A model generated the notes under the pieces. That model searched no databases and was not told the DNA's origin. It saw nothing but the letters and a program-made list of their open reading frames with translations. From Mycolicibacterium austroafricanum (GTDB taxonomy: Bacteria > Actinomycetota > Actinomycetes > Mycobacteriales > Mycobacteriaceae), in NCBI RefSeq assembly GCF_902705885.1, contig NZ_CACSIP010000023.1, forward strand, positions 68,305-132,304: a stretch of 64,000 nt of DNA, given 5' to 3'. Made by a program: the position numbers and the translations under genes. Positions 45,299 through 54,521 of the stretch are shown piece after piece (the first letter of the stretch is position 1; every line of letters begins with the position of its first letter).

Positions 45299-46559
45299 TT
45301 CTCCGATCACCAGCATCGAACAGAACAGGAATCTCAGTGGCCGCACGCTCGTACATCCCAATGATCCGGGGGGATTCGGCCGCGGGATCGAGACGAAGAT
45401 TCGGGAGTCGGTCGAGTAGGGCGCCGATCGCGGTGGTGAGCTCGGCGAACGCGACATGCATCCCGAGGCACACATGGGGTCCGCTGCCGAACGCGAAGGT
45501 CGGCTTCTGGGCGCGGTATATGTCGAACTCGTCAGGGCGATCCCATCGAGCGGGATCTCGGTTTGCCGCAGCGAGATTGATGTGGACGACCGAACCTTTC
45601 GGCATGTGAACGCCGTAGAAATCGACGTCTTTGGTGGTGTACCTGGAGAACATCGGGTCGGTGGGCATCCACCGCAGCGATTCCTTGATCACCAACCGAA
45701 GCGCTTCGCGGTCCTCGCGGACGGCGGCGAGCAATTCAGGCCGCTGCAGCAGCAGGTGGAGCGTGATCCCCATCTGCTTCCAGGTGGTTCCAGAGCCGGC
45801 GGCCAGCAAGAGCAGTGCGAATGAATAGATTTCGGCATCGCTGAGGCGGTGTACCGTGCCGTCTTCGTCCTTCATCTCGGCATGCACAAGAATGCTTATG
45901 AGGTCATCCTGGGGGTTGGCACGCCGAGACTCGACGATCGGTGTGAGTATCTCGACGATCTCCATCGGTGCCAGGATCGCCGCCCGAACGTCCAAGGCGC
46001 GCTCCACGGGGATACCGAAGCTACCGGTGATCGTCAAGACGGGGATGGCGGCGCAGAAGTCCACGTTCAGCTCAGCATGGCCGTCTTCGACAATGCCGTC
46101 GATGAGGGTATGTACCGCCTCTTCGACCCAGTTGCGAATCCACCACTGCGCCTTGGAGGGAACGAACGACGGCTGAACCAGTCCCCGATAGCGCTTGTGA
46201 CCTGGCCCGTTCATGAAGAGCATGCTGTTGACCGGGCTGAGTTCGCCAACGGCGGGATCCACCGGGTCGGGCCACTGTGCGAACGTCTCGGGTGCACGGT
46301 AGACCGCTTCGCACGCCTCGTAGCTGAACGTCGTGAAGTGCTCACGATCCGGCTCCGGCAGGCCTACGAACATGGCCGGCCCTTCGAAACCCGTAAGTTC
46401 GTGTAACACTCCCGGATGCACCGGAGCCTGTTCTCGCAACCGATGCCAGACCGGGTACGGGTCGTCGTGGTAACTTCCGCCGAGTAACGCGTAAGTGGGC
46501 CCACGCAGATCGAATAGCTCGCGAATTCGCGTTCGATCGAGAGTGCCGAGCTCGGTCAC
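45285..46559 (-). CDS. Cytochrome P450 (second), paired with ferredoxin
   Basis: A 424-aa bacterial P450. I-helix AGSGTT (254-259; the usual acidic residue before Thr is replaced by Gly), K-helix ESLR (293-296) and heme loop FAFGSGPHVCLG with Cys364. GTG 46559 overlaps the ferredoxin stop (GTGA), so the two are translationally coupled and the ferredoxin is its likely electron donor. It is the first oxidising step in the operon with ALDH and alcohol dehydrogenase. Confidence 0.91.
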   Translation of the reverse strand: MTELGTLDRTRIRELFDLRGPTYALLGGSYHDDPYPVWHRLREQAPVHPGVLHELTGFEGPAMFVGLPEPDREHFTTFSYEACEAVYRAPETFAQWPDPVDPAVGELSPVNSMLFMNGPGHKRYRGLVQPSFVPSKAQWWIRNWVEEAVHTLIDGIVEDGHAELNVDFCAAIPVLTITGSFGIPVERALDVRAAILAPMEIVEILTPIVESRRANPQDDLISILVHAEMKDEDGTVHRLSDAEIYSFALLLLAAGSGTTWKQMGITLHLLLQRPELLAAVREDREALRLVIKESLRWMPTDPMFSRYTTKDVDFYGVHMPKGSVVHINLAAANRDPARWDRPDEFDIYRAQKPTFAFGSGPHVCLGMHVAFAELTTAIGALLDRLPNLRLDPAAESPRIIGMYERAATEIPVLFDAGDRRNARG

Positions 46560-46765
46560 TGGTGCTCCTGACGATCGTCTGAATCGAGACTGAGGGCGCC
46601 GCTTGGGCACGCGGAAACAGCGCAGCGGACGGTCTCCGGCGGATCACCGTAGGGATCCATCACCCGGGCCTTCATCTCCGGATCTAACTCGAACGTGTTG
46701 GGTGCATAGATCGTGCATTGCCCGCTGCCCATGCAGATTTCTCGGTCGACGACGGTTCTGATCAT
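46556..46765 (-). CDS. 3Fe-4S ferredoxin
   Basis: A 69-aa single-cluster ferredoxin. Cys ligands appear as CMGSGQC near the start and the CP of SACPSGAL near the end. The middle position of the usual CxxCxxC triplet is Gly, typical of P450-partner ferredoxins with a 3Fe-4S cluster. It is the first gene of the operon, directly coupled to the P450. The three operators at 46841-46912 lie 76-147 bp upstream. Confidence 0.9.
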   Translation of the reverse strand: MIRTVVDREICMGSGQCTIYAPNTFELDPEMKARVMDPYGDPPETVRCAVSACPSGALSLDSDDRQEHQ

Positions 46766-46840
46766 TCTTTCCTCATCGCCTGGTCAACCCCTGTTCCGGA
46801 CCTCTCATAGGTCGAGACACTAGCAAATCGGGCCGTGCAA

Positions 46841-46855
46841 AACAAAGATCTGGTT
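46841..46855. promoter_or_regulatory. Regulon operator AACAAAGATCTGGTT
   Basis: First of three operators packed into 72 bp of the divergent gap between the ferredoxin operon and the amidohydrolase-mce operon. It contains AGATCT at its centre. Confidence 0.72.
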
Positions 46856-46863
46856 ACGATGGA

Positions 46864-46878
46864 AACAGAGATCTGGTT
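46864..46878. promoter_or_regulatory. Regulon operator AACAGAGATCTGGTT
   Basis: Second of three. It starts 23 bp after the first and 34 bp before the third, and is the exact reverse complement of the copy at 27774. Confidence 0.74.
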
Positions 46879-46897
46879 GAGGCTTGTCGCTGCTTCA

Positions 46898-46912
46898 AAC
46901 AAGTATTAGGTT
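46898..46912. promoter_or_regulatory. Regulon operator AACAAGTATTAGGTT
   Basis: Third of three; the exact reverse complement of the copy at 41899. It lies 8 bp before a degraded alcohol dehydrogenase fragment. Confidence 0.74.
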
Positions 46913-46920
46913 ATCGGTCA

Positions 46921-47160
46921 GTGCCACAGTACGCAGTGGTTGGGAAGGCACCGGGAGGGCGAATGCGCGCAGGAACGATCACTGCGGTCGGACGCTTCCG
47001 GGCGCAGAACGTCACAATGATCGAACCGGGCAACCCCTTCGGAGGGACCCGTGCATCGCGGGACATTCCGCGCTACGCCGAGTTGATCGAGTCCGGCCTG
47101 CTGGACTCGGCGACCATGATCTCGCGCCGACGAAACACTACTTGCACTGCCTTCGGGTGA
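46921..47160 (+). pseudogene. Zinc alcohol dehydrogenase remnant (C-terminal fragment)
   Basis: A 79-codon frame whose middle, PGNPFGGTRASRDIPRYAEL followed by IESGLLD, looks like the C-terminal part of a Zn alcohol dehydrogenase (the G-x-PRxDIPRxxxLxxxGxLDL region); the alcohol dehydrogenase at 42010 has the equivalent GTTYGEMNPRVSMPQLL. The rest of the enzyme is missing and the tail is unlike any relative. It lies just behind the operators, so it is probably a decayed former first gene of the mce transcript. Confidence 0.55.
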
Positions 47161-47244
47161 CGCCATTCGCACAGTGACCGCGTGAGGACGGGTCGAACGG
47201 CGTAGTAACGCTACTAATTTCAACTGTCAAAAGGAGATGAACAC

Positions 47245-48513
47245 ATGCGTATGGAAGACATGATCATGGTGAGTATCGATGACCACATGGTCGAACCTCC
47301 GGACATGTTCGACAACCACGTTCCAGAGAAGTGGCGTGACCAGGCGCCGAAGCTGGTCCGCAAGGATGATGGCACCGAGGGTTGGCAGTTTCAGGGCCAG
47401 AGCACGGTGACGCCTCTGGGAATGGCCGCGACAGTAGGATGGCCGAAGGAGGAATGGGGTTTCGATCCGGCGGTCATGTCCGAGCTACGCCCCGGTTGCT
47501 TCGATGTCCATGCACGGGTCCGCGATATGGACGCCAACGGCATTCTGGCGTCGATGAACTTTCCCACGATGGCGGGCTTCAACGCTCGGACCTTCGCCGA
47601 GTCGGAGGACAAGGAAGTCGGACTGGTCATGTTGCAGGCCTACAACGACTGGGCCATCGACGAATGGTGCGCTGCCTACCCGGACCGATTCATGCCGATC
47701 GGTGTAGTGCCGATGTGGGATGCCGAGCTCGCTGCCGCCGAGGTGCACCGGCTGGGCAAGAAGGGCTGTCGGTCCATCAGTTTCATGGAGGCCCCGCACG
47801 CCTGGGGCTACAAGAGCTTGATCTCAGGTTATTGGAATCCGATGTACAAGGCGCTATGTGACGAGAACATGGTGCTGTCGCTGCATATCGGCGCCGGCAT
47901 CGCGGCGATCAACCATGCCCCGGAAGCACCGATCGACAATATGATGATCCTGGCCTGTCAGATATCGGCGATCGTCGCGCAGGACCTTCTTTTCGGACCG
48001 ATCTTTCGTGACTTCCCCGATCTGCGTGTGGCTCTCTCCGAAGGCGGGATCGGCTGGATTCCCTTCTATTTCGATCGGATTGACCGGCACGTCTCCAACC
48101 AGGCCTGGCTGGACCACACCAATGATTTCGGCGGGAAGCGGCCATCGGAGGTGTTCCGCGAGCACATCCTGGCCTGCTTCATCACCGATCCGTCGGGCCT
48201 TCTCCTCCGCGACCGGATCGGCACCGACATCATTGCGTGGGAGTGCGACTACCCCCACACCGATACCACGTGGCCGGAGTCCCCGGAGAAGTTGTGGGCC
48301 GAGTTCCAGGAGACAGGTGTGTCCGACGAGGACATCCACAAAATCACCTGGGAGAACTCCTGCCGCTTCTTCGACTGGGACCCGTTCAAGCTCACTCCGC
48401 GAGATCAGGCCACGGTCGGAGCGTTACGTGCCAGGGCCACCGATGTCGACGTCACGAGAATGCCTCGGGCCGAATGGCGCAAGCTCAACGAAGCAGCACA
48501 GTCTGCCACGTAG
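47245..48513 (+). CDS. Amidohydrolase family protein (amidohydrolase 2)
   Basis: A 422-aa TIM-barrel metal-dependent hydrolase of the ACMSD-like amidohydrolase 2 group. The N-terminal metal motif is DDHMVEPPDMF (D-x-H form), with a His in LSLHIGAG and the late Asp in ECDYPHTD. Such proteins are frequent in mycobacterial sterol and aromatic catabolic islands. ATG 47245 has AAGGAGATG upstream. It lies 48 nt before mceA of the second operon and is probably the first intact gene of that transcript, controlled by the operators at 46841-46912. Confidence 0.85.
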   Translation: MRMEDMIMVSIDDHMVEPPDMFDNHVPEKWRDQAPKLVRKDDGTEGWQFQGQSTVTPLGMAATVGWPKEEWGFDPAVMSELRPGCFDVHARVRDMDANGILASMNFPTMAGFNARTFAESEDKEVGLVMLQAYNDWAIDEWCAAYPDRFMPIGVVPMWDAELAAAEVHRLGKKGCRSISFMEAPHAWGYKSLISGYWNPMYKALCDENMVLSLHIGAGIAAINHAPEAPIDNMMILACQISAIVAQDLLFGPIFRDFPDLRVALSEGGIGWIPFYFDRIDRHVSNQAWLDHTNDFGGKRPSEVFREHILACFITDPSGLLLRDRIGTDIIAWECDYPHTDTTWPESPEKLWAEFQETGVSDEDIHKITWENSCRFFDWDPFKLTPRDQATVGALRARATDVDVTRMPRAEWRKLNEAAQSAT

Positions 48514-48561
48514 CCCGAACAGCGAAATCCGACCCACCGCGACTCTACGGAGAGGCTGTCG

Positions 48562-49806
48562 ATGCACATGCGTGGTCGGCCTCCTCGACGGCGGTCGGCG
48601 GTAGGCAACGGTGGGCGGAGCCGGCGGCCGGTCACCGCGCCGATTATCGGTGCGGTGACCGTCGCGTCGCTCTTCGCCATCGTCGTGCTTGTCGCGGTCC
48701 AGTTCCGCGGGGGCTTCGCCGGCCACGTCGACGTCACATTGCTGACCCAGCGGGCGGGATTGGTGATGAATCCCGACGCCAAAGTGCAACTACTCGGAGC
48801 CCCCGTGGGCAAGGTGGACTGGATCGAGGAGAGGCCGGATGGAACCGCGGCCATTCACCTGTCGATCGATCCCGCTCAATTGCCGGTGATTCCCGCGAAC
48901 GTGCGTGCTGAAATCTCGGCGACGACCGTGTTCGGGGCGAAGTATGTGCAACTGGTTCCTCCGGATGACCCGACCTCGGCGTCCATGTATGCCGGCCAGG
49001 TCTTGACGGCTCAGAATGTCACTGTCGAGATCAACACGGTCTTCCAACAGCTCACCATGGTGCTGGCCAAGATCGAGCCCGAGAAGCTCAATGAAACTCT
49101 GGGCGCGGTCGCGACCGCATTCAACGGCCGGGGAGAGAAGATCGGACAAACCCTGACCAGGCTGGACGAGCTGCTGGCCAGGATCGAGCCGCATTTGCCC
49201 GCGCTGACTCACAATCTCGAGTTGGCGCCGCAATTCTTGACTGCCTACGCTGATGCAGCACCCGACATCGCGGAGATCGCCGAGAATACGACCGCGCTTG
49301 GTCAAACGATCGTCGATCGCCAAGATGATCTCGATGCCGCACTACTGGGCGTGATGGGGCTCGCCGATCTCGGACACTCGGTGTTGGACCAGAACTCCGC
49401 ACCGCTAGCACAGGTCCTCGAACTCTTGCTTCCGACAACCGATCTCGCGCGTCGCTACAACGCCAGCCTCTATTGCGGGGTCGCCGGCCTGTCGGTGATG
49501 GCGAATCTGCCGCCTGCGAATGTCCCCGGGGTCAACATCCTGGCCGGTGTTCAGTGGGGCGCAGAACGGTACAGCTATCCATCGAACCTTCCCAAGGTCG
49601 CGGCTACCGGCGGACCGCAGTGCACCGGTCTTCCGCGCGTACCCTTTGAGACGTCGCCACCGTATGTTGTCACCGACACGAACTCCAACCCGTTCGAATA
49701 CGACAACCCCGGCTTGCTGTGGAATTCCGACGGCCTCAAACGGCTGCTGTTCGGCGAGATCGACGGCCCCCCGCGCAACATTGGTCAGATCGGCCAGCCG
49801 GGATGA
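48562..49806 (+). CDS. mceA: Mce family protein MceA, second mce operon
   Basis: A 414-aa Mce protein paralogous to the one at 18067: one TM helix (about 34-52), MCE domain RAGLVMNPDAKVQLLGAPVG, helical region, and C-terminus ending PPRNIGQIGQPG. ATG 48562 is preceded by GGAGAGG. As in the first cluster, no yrbEA/yrbEB precede it; the upstream gene is an amidohydrolase. It overlaps mceB by 4 nt. Confidence 0.9.
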   Translation: MHMRGRPPRRRSAVGNGGRSRRPVTAPIIGAVTVASLFAIVVLVAVQFRGGFAGHVDVTLLTQRAGLVMNPDAKVQLLGAPVGKVDWIEERPDGTAAIHLSIDPAQLPVIPANVRAEISATTVFGAKYVQLVPPDDPTSASMYAGQVLTAQNVTVEINTVFQQLTMVLAKIEPEKLNETLGAVATAFNGRGEKIGQTLTRLDELLARIEPHLPALTHNLELAPQFLTAYADAAPDIAEIAENTTALGQTIVDRQDDLDAALLGVMGLADLGHSVLDQNSAPLAQVLELLLPTTDLARRYNASLYCGVAGLSVMANLPPANVPGVNILAGVQWGAERYSYPSNLPKVAATGGPQCTGLPRVPFETSPPYVVTDTNSNPFEYDNPGLLWNSDGLKRLLFGEIDGPPRNIGQIGQPG

Positions 49807-50828
49807 AGGGGACTGCACCTCTACTGATGAAGTTCGGCATCTTCGCCACGGTGATGACTCTTTTGACTGCATTGCTTTTCGCGATATTCGGCCAATACCG
49901 AGCGGGCGAAACGGCCGCGTACACCGCAGTGTTCTCCGACGTGTCGAGACTCAAGCCTGGCGACACTGTTCGAATCGCAGGAGTGGTCGCGGGCAAGGTG
50001 ACTCGCGTCGAATTGCGGGATAGCGAGACGATGCTGGTCGGTTTCACGGCAGACCGCAGTGTCGCGCTCACGACCGGCACGAGGGCGCTGGTTCGCTACC
50101 TCAACCTGGTCGGGGACCGCTTCCTCGAACTCATTGAAGGGGCAGGGGCTACCACCATACTTCCGCCGGGGTCTGAGATTCCCCTCCAGCAGACCGCCCC
50201 GGCGCTGGACCTCGATCTGCTATTGGGTGGTCTCAAGCCTGTCATCCGGGGATTGAATCCGCACGATGTCAATGCGCTCAGCGCCTCTCTGATTGAGATC
50301 GTGCAAGGGCAGGGCACCAATCTGGAATCGCTGGTCTCCCAGGTTTCGGCGTTTACGAATAATCTAGCCGACCGAAGCGCGGTGATTCAGGAGTTGATCG
50401 GCAATCTTCGCGGTCTGTTGAAGACACTGTCGGATGATCGCGACGACTTCGCGTCGGTGATCGACGGTCTCGAGCGGTTGGTCGGTGAGCTTTCGGCCGA
50501 ACGCGACCCCATCGCCGAAGCGATCACGTCGCTGGAAAGCGGTACCGCCTCTTTGACCGACCTGTTGACAGCGGCACGCCCCCCGCTGGCCGAATCGGTC
50601 GAGCAGCTAAACCGGTTGGCGCCTGCACTCGACGACCAGAAAGACCGCCTCGACGCGATGCTCAACCGATTGCCCGACGACTACCGCAAACTCGCCCGCA
50701 TCGGCAGCTATGGAAGCTTCATCAACTATTACGCATGTGCACTCACGGTGCGCGCCACCGACTTGCAGGGCCGCACTGTCGTCATCCCCGTATTTCGACA
50801 AGAGGGTGGAAGGTGCTCTGAGCCCTGA
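49803..50828 (+). CDS. mceB: Mce family protein MceB, second mce operon
   Basis: A 341-aa Mce protein: TM helix (about 10-29), RLKPGDTVRIAGVVAGKV, RYLNLVGDRFLEL, and the MceB C-terminal segment RKLARIGSYGSFINYYACAL. ATG 49803 overlaps the mceA stop. It closely follows the first-cluster MceB over its whole length, showing that the two operons arose by duplication or from related donors. Confidence 0.91.
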   Translation: MKGTAPLLMKFGIFATVMTLLTALLFAIFGQYRAGETAAYTAVFSDVSRLKPGDTVRIAGVVAGKVTRVELRDSETMLVGFTADRSVALTTGTRALVRYLNLVGDRFLELIEGAGATTILPPGSEIPLQQTAPALDLDLLLGGLKPVIRGLNPHDVNALSASLIEIVQGQGTNLESLVSQVSAFTNNLADRSAVIQELIGNLRGLLKTLSDDRDDFASVIDGLERLVGELSAERDPIAEAITSLESGTASLTDLLTAARPPLAESVEQLNRLAPALDDQKDRLDAMLNRLPDDYRKLARIGSYGSFINYYACALTVRATDLQGRTVVIPVFRQEGGRCSEP

Positions 50829-51943
50829 TGCTGAAATACCGTAAACACAGCCTCATTCGGGTCGGCTTCCTCGGCGCGACGCTGATTCTGCTCGTTATCG
50901 CGGTGGGTTTGCAGCCCGAGCGCATCATCACTTGGGCGTCGTCGATCCGGTACTCCGCGATCTTCGCCGAAGCGGGCGGACTGGCGCCCGGCAATGACGT
51001 GACGATAGGTGGCATGAAGGTCGGCAGTGTCACCGCCATGAGGCTCGAGCAGGGTGATGTCGCTGTTACCTTTCACGTCAGGGGCAATGTTCCCCTCGGT
51101 CCGCGCACGACCGCGCATATCAAGACGGGCACGCTGCTGGGCGAGCGAATGCTCAGTCTCGACTCCGATGGCGAGGGGCGGATGAGTCCGAACACGGTGA
51201 TACCGCTGTCGCGGACGTCCTCACCGTATTCACTGACCGAAGCGGTCGACGAACTCACAACGAACATCGAAGAAACCGATACCGAATCGCTCAATACGTC
51301 GCTCACGACCCTCGCGCAGACACTCGATCAGATCGCACCACAATTAGCCCCTGCCTTCGATGGGCTGACCCGGGTGTCCCGGGCGGTCAACGAACGGGAT
51401 GAAACGCTGAGAGATCTACTGACATACGGCAGTGACGTCGCAGGTATCCTCAGCCAACGCAGCCAGCAGGTCAACGCCCTCATCCTGAATGCGAACGACC
51501 TGGTCGGCGTGTTGGCTGCCCGACGACAAGCGATCGTCGCACTGCTGGCCAACACATCCTCGGTCGCTCAACAGCTGTCGGGATTGGTGCATGACAACGA
51601 GGAACGCCTGGGACCCGTTCTGGACCGCCTCAACTCGGTCGCCGCCATGCTGGAAAACAACCGCGACAACATTGTCAAATCGCTGGTGGGTCTGGCCAAG
51701 TTCGAGAGCACGTCAGGTGAAGTGGTCGCCAGCGGCCCCTTCTACACCGCGTTGGTGCCCAACCTCGACATGCCCGTCCTCCTACAGCCGTTCTTCGACT
51801 ACGCGTTCGGGCTCCGCAGGGGAGTCAATGCCGGGCAACCGCCTGACGATGTGGGTCCGCGCGCCGAAATACCGATCCCCCGTGACGCAATCCGACCCGA
51901 CATGCCGATCCCCGGTAACACAATCCCGGGGCCGGGACAGTGA
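50828..51943 (+). CDS. mceC: Mce family protein MceC, second mce operon
   Basis: A 371-aa Mce protein. TM helix (about 12-31), FAEAGGLAPGNDVTIGGMKVG, SQQVNALILNANDLVGVLAARR and a short Pro-rich tail. Its ATG shares the last A of the mceB stop (TGATG). Paralog of the protein at 20391. Confidence 0.91.
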   Translation: MLKYRKHSLIRVGFLGATLILLVIAVGLQPERIITWASSIRYSAIFAEAGGLAPGNDVTIGGMKVGSVTAMRLEQGDVAVTFHVRGNVPLGPRTTAHIKTGTLLGERMLSLDSDGEGRMSPNTVIPLSRTSSPYSLTEAVDELTTNIEETDTESLNTSLTTLAQTLDQIAPQLAPAFDGLTRVSRAVNERDETLRDLLTYGSDVAGILSQRSQQVNALILNANDLVGVLAARRQAIVALLANTSSVAQQLSGLVHDNEERLGPVLDRLNSVAAMLENNRDNIVKSLVGLAKFESTSGEVVASGPFYTALVPNLDMPVLLQPFFDYAFGLRRGVNAGQPPDDVGPRAEIPIPRDAIRPDMPIPGNTIPGPGQ

Positions 51944-53283
51944 TGGCCTCGTCGATTCGCCAACATCGCACCGCAGCAGTGGTGCTGGTGCTGGTGCTGG
52001 TGCTCGGTGGCGCCGCATCGTTTATCGCATTCCGGACATGGATGGGCCCCACGACGGTATTCGCGTACTTCAAGACCGCCATGTCGATCTATCCAGGTGA
52101 TGACGTCCGCGTCTCGGGTATGAAGGTCGGGACGATCACGGCCATTGATCCCGACGGCACCCAGACCAGGCTGACTCTTGACGTGCAGCGCCGCGTACCG
52201 ATCCCGGCCGACGCGAAAGCCGTCCTGGTTGCACCGAACTTGGTCGCGGCCCGTTATATTCAGCTCACACCGGCATATCGCACCAGCGGACCGATCATGG
52301 TTGACGGCGCGGTGATTCCCGTCGAGCGGACAGCGGTCCCTGTGGAATGGGATCAGGTCAAGGAGCAACTCACCCGTTTGGCCACAGAACTCGGGCCGAA
52401 CAAGAATGTCTCGACCCCCGCGCTTTCGCAGTTCATCGACAGCACGGCGAATGCACTCGAAGGAAACGGGAACAAGCTCAGGAACACTCTCAGTCAGCTG
52501 GCCGGTCTGGCCACCATCCTTTCGGATGGCAGCGGCGATATCGTGACGACGATCGAGGGCCTGCAGACGTTGGTAACCGCCTTGCGGGATTCGAAACAGC
52601 AGATCGTGCAGTTCCAGGACCACATGGCCACCTTGAGCAGTGTACTCAACGGGAGTAGGTCGGATCTGGATGCGGCGCTGACGAATCTGTCTACGGCCAT
52701 TGTCGAATTGAAGCGTTTCGTGACCGAGACCGGAGAGAAGACCTCAGAGCAGATCCAGCGACTGGCCAACGTCACACAGACATTGTCTGACCAGCGGATG
52801 GTTGTCGAGCAGATTCTGCATGTCGCGCCCACGGCGTTGGTCAACACCTACAACATGTTCGATCCGAAAACGGGCGCACCCGCGGGACAGTTCGTCGTGA
52901 ACAACTTCTCCGACACCAATGCATTCTTCTGCAACATGATTGCCGCTCTCTCCAATGTCACCGCCCCGGAGACCGGCAAGCTCTGCGCCCAGTATCTCGG
53001 TCCGGCCTTGGACCAGATGACCGCGAACACCCTTCCGATTCCGTTCAACCCGCTGCTGATGGCCCGACCGCCGTGGCAGTCCCTCATCTACAGCGAGGAC
53101 CGCCTCAAGCCCGGTGGTGACGGGCCAAAGCCGCAGACATCGGATCTGCCACCAGCGGTGTCGGCCTACACCGGAGAGCCGGCCGATGTGCCCGAGCCGC
53201 ATATGCCGGTACCGACTCCCGATCCTGAAGGCGGTCCACCGCCACCCGCCGGTGAGCTGCCCGCAGAAAGGCCGATCCCATGA
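51940..53283 (+). CDS. mceD: Mce family protein MceD, second mce operon
   Basis: A 447-aa Mce protein: TM helix (about 12-32), SIYPGDDVRVSGMKVGTI, the helical region, NNFSDTNAFFCNMIAALSN and a Pro-rich C-terminus about 45 residues shorter than that of its paralog at 21485. It starts at GTG 51940 (overlapping the mceC stop) or at the next codon, ATG 51943. Confidence 0.9.
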   Translation: MMASSIRQHRTAAVVLVLVLVLGGAASFIAFRTWMGPTTVFAYFKTAMSIYPGDDVRVSGMKVGTITAIDPDGTQTRLTLDVQRRVPIPADAKAVLVAPNLVAARYIQLTPAYRTSGPIMVDGAVIPVERTAVPVEWDQVKEQLTRLATELGPNKNVSTPALSQFIDSTANALEGNGNKLRNTLSQLAGLATILSDGSGDIVTTIEGLQTLVTALRDSKQQIVQFQDHMATLSSVLNGSRSDLDAALTNLSTAIVELKRFVTETGEKTSEQIQRLANVTQTLSDQRMVVEQILHVAPTALVNTYNMFDPKTGAPAGQFVVNNFSDTNAFFCNMIAALSNVTAPETGKLCAQYLGPALDQMTANTLPIPFNPLLMARPPWQSLIYSEDRLKPGGDGPKPQTSDLPPAVSAYTGEPADVPEPHMPVPTPDPEGGPPPPAGELPAERPIP

Positions 53284-54521
53284 CCGTGCGCCGCCGACTG
53301 CGGATGTCGCTCAGTGTCGCCATGTGCTTGGCATTGACACTGAGTGGTTGCGGCTTCCAAGGTTTGAACTCGCTGCCGCTGCCCGGCACGGTCGGAAGAG
53401 GATCCGGGGCGCAGGTTTACTACATCCATTTCGCGAATGTCGGTACACTTGAGTCGAATTCACCGGTCATGATCGACGACGTCATCGTCGGCAGCGTAGC
53501 CAAGATCGCGTTGCGCGGCTGGCACGCCAATGTCGAGATCTCGGTTAAGCCCGATACCGTGGTGGCTGCCAACGCAGTGGCTGACGTCGGGCAGACCAGT
53601 CTGCTGGGTTCCATGCACGTGGCGCTGAACCCGCCGCCGGGCGAGCCGCCGAGAGGTCGGCTCCCGTCAGGCTCGAACATCGGGCTCAGCGAATCGTCGA
53701 CCTACCCCTCGACCGAACAGACCCTCGCCGCACTGTCGACGGTGGTGAACTCCGGCGGAGTCGGGCAGCTCGGCGATATCATCCACAACTTCAACGCTGC
53801 CGTTTCCGGACGCGAGCCGCAGATCCGAGATCTGGTGACAAGGCTAAATACCCTCGTCGGAACGCTGAACGGTCAGCGCGACAACATGATTTCTGCGATG
53901 TCAGAGTTGAATCGGTTCGCCGGGACATTGAACGACAACCAAGATATTGTCGTCCGCGCGCTGCGTACGCTGCCGCCGACGCTCGAGGTTCTGATGGCCC
54001 AGCGGCCCAACCTCACCGATGCCCTGCAGAAGCTCGGCGTGTTCAGCGACACCGCGACTCGGGTGATCAACGAAACCCAGGAAGACTTGGTGACCAACCT
54101 CGCGAACGCGGCGCCGGCGGTCTGCGCGCTGGCCGATGTCGGCCCCGATATCGGCACCGCACTGGCCTACGCTCCGCTATTTCCGTTGGGGCAGAATCTG
54201 GTTGATCGAGGCCTGCGTGGCGACTTCATCAACCTGTTCGCCACCGTCGATATCACCGTGCCAGCCCTCAAGCGTTACCTCGGGTCCGGTACCCGACTGT
54301 GGGAGGGCGATGTGGCACTCACCCCGGCTCCCGGGGATCCGGGGTATGAGGAGTTCTACCAGAAGTTTCCCGACGGCAAGGGAATCCGACCGATACCGCC
54401 GTGGCTTGAGAACTTGCCGGAGGGAAGTCCACCTCCGCACCAACACGGCATGGCGCCCAAGGGAGTGCCGGCCCCGATATTCACCCCACCCCCGGCGGCA
54501 ACACCGAGCGGGTGTGGCTGA
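53280..54521 (+). CDS. mceE: Mce family lipoprotein MceE (LprK type), second mce operon
   Basis: A 413-aa Mce protein with a lipoprotein signal peptide and lipobox TLSGC (Cys about 24), followed by GFQGLNSLPLPGT, nearly identical to the FQGLNSWPLPGT of the first-cluster MceE. MCE domain SPVMIDDVIVGSVAKI. It overlaps mceD (ATGA) and mceF (TGATG). Confidence 0.91.
   Translation: MTVRRRLRMSLSVAMCLALTLSGCGFQGLNSLPLPGTVGRGSGAQVYYIHFANVGTLESNSPVMIDDVIVGSVAKIALRGWHANVEISVKPDTVVAANAVADVGQTSLLGSMHVALNPPPGEPPRGRLPSGSNIGLSESSTYPSTEQTLAALSTVVNSGGVGQLGDIIHNFNAAVSGREPQIRDLVTRLNTLVGTLNGQRDNMISAMSELNRFAGTLNDNQDIVVRALRTLPPTLEVLMAQRPNLTDALQKLGVFSDTATRVINETQEDLVTNLANAAPAVCALADVGPDIGTALAYAPLFPLGQNLVDRGLRGDFINLFATVDITVPALKRYLGSGTRLWEGDVALTPAPGDPGYEEFYQKFPDGKGIRPIPPWLENLPEGSPPPHQHGMAPKGVPAPIFTPPPAATPSGCG

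Noticed and set aside
51969..52010. The repeated GGTGCTGGTGCTGGTGCT tract as a regulatory repeat
   Set aside because: It encodes the Val/Leu run of the MceD transmembrane helix and is explained by coding.
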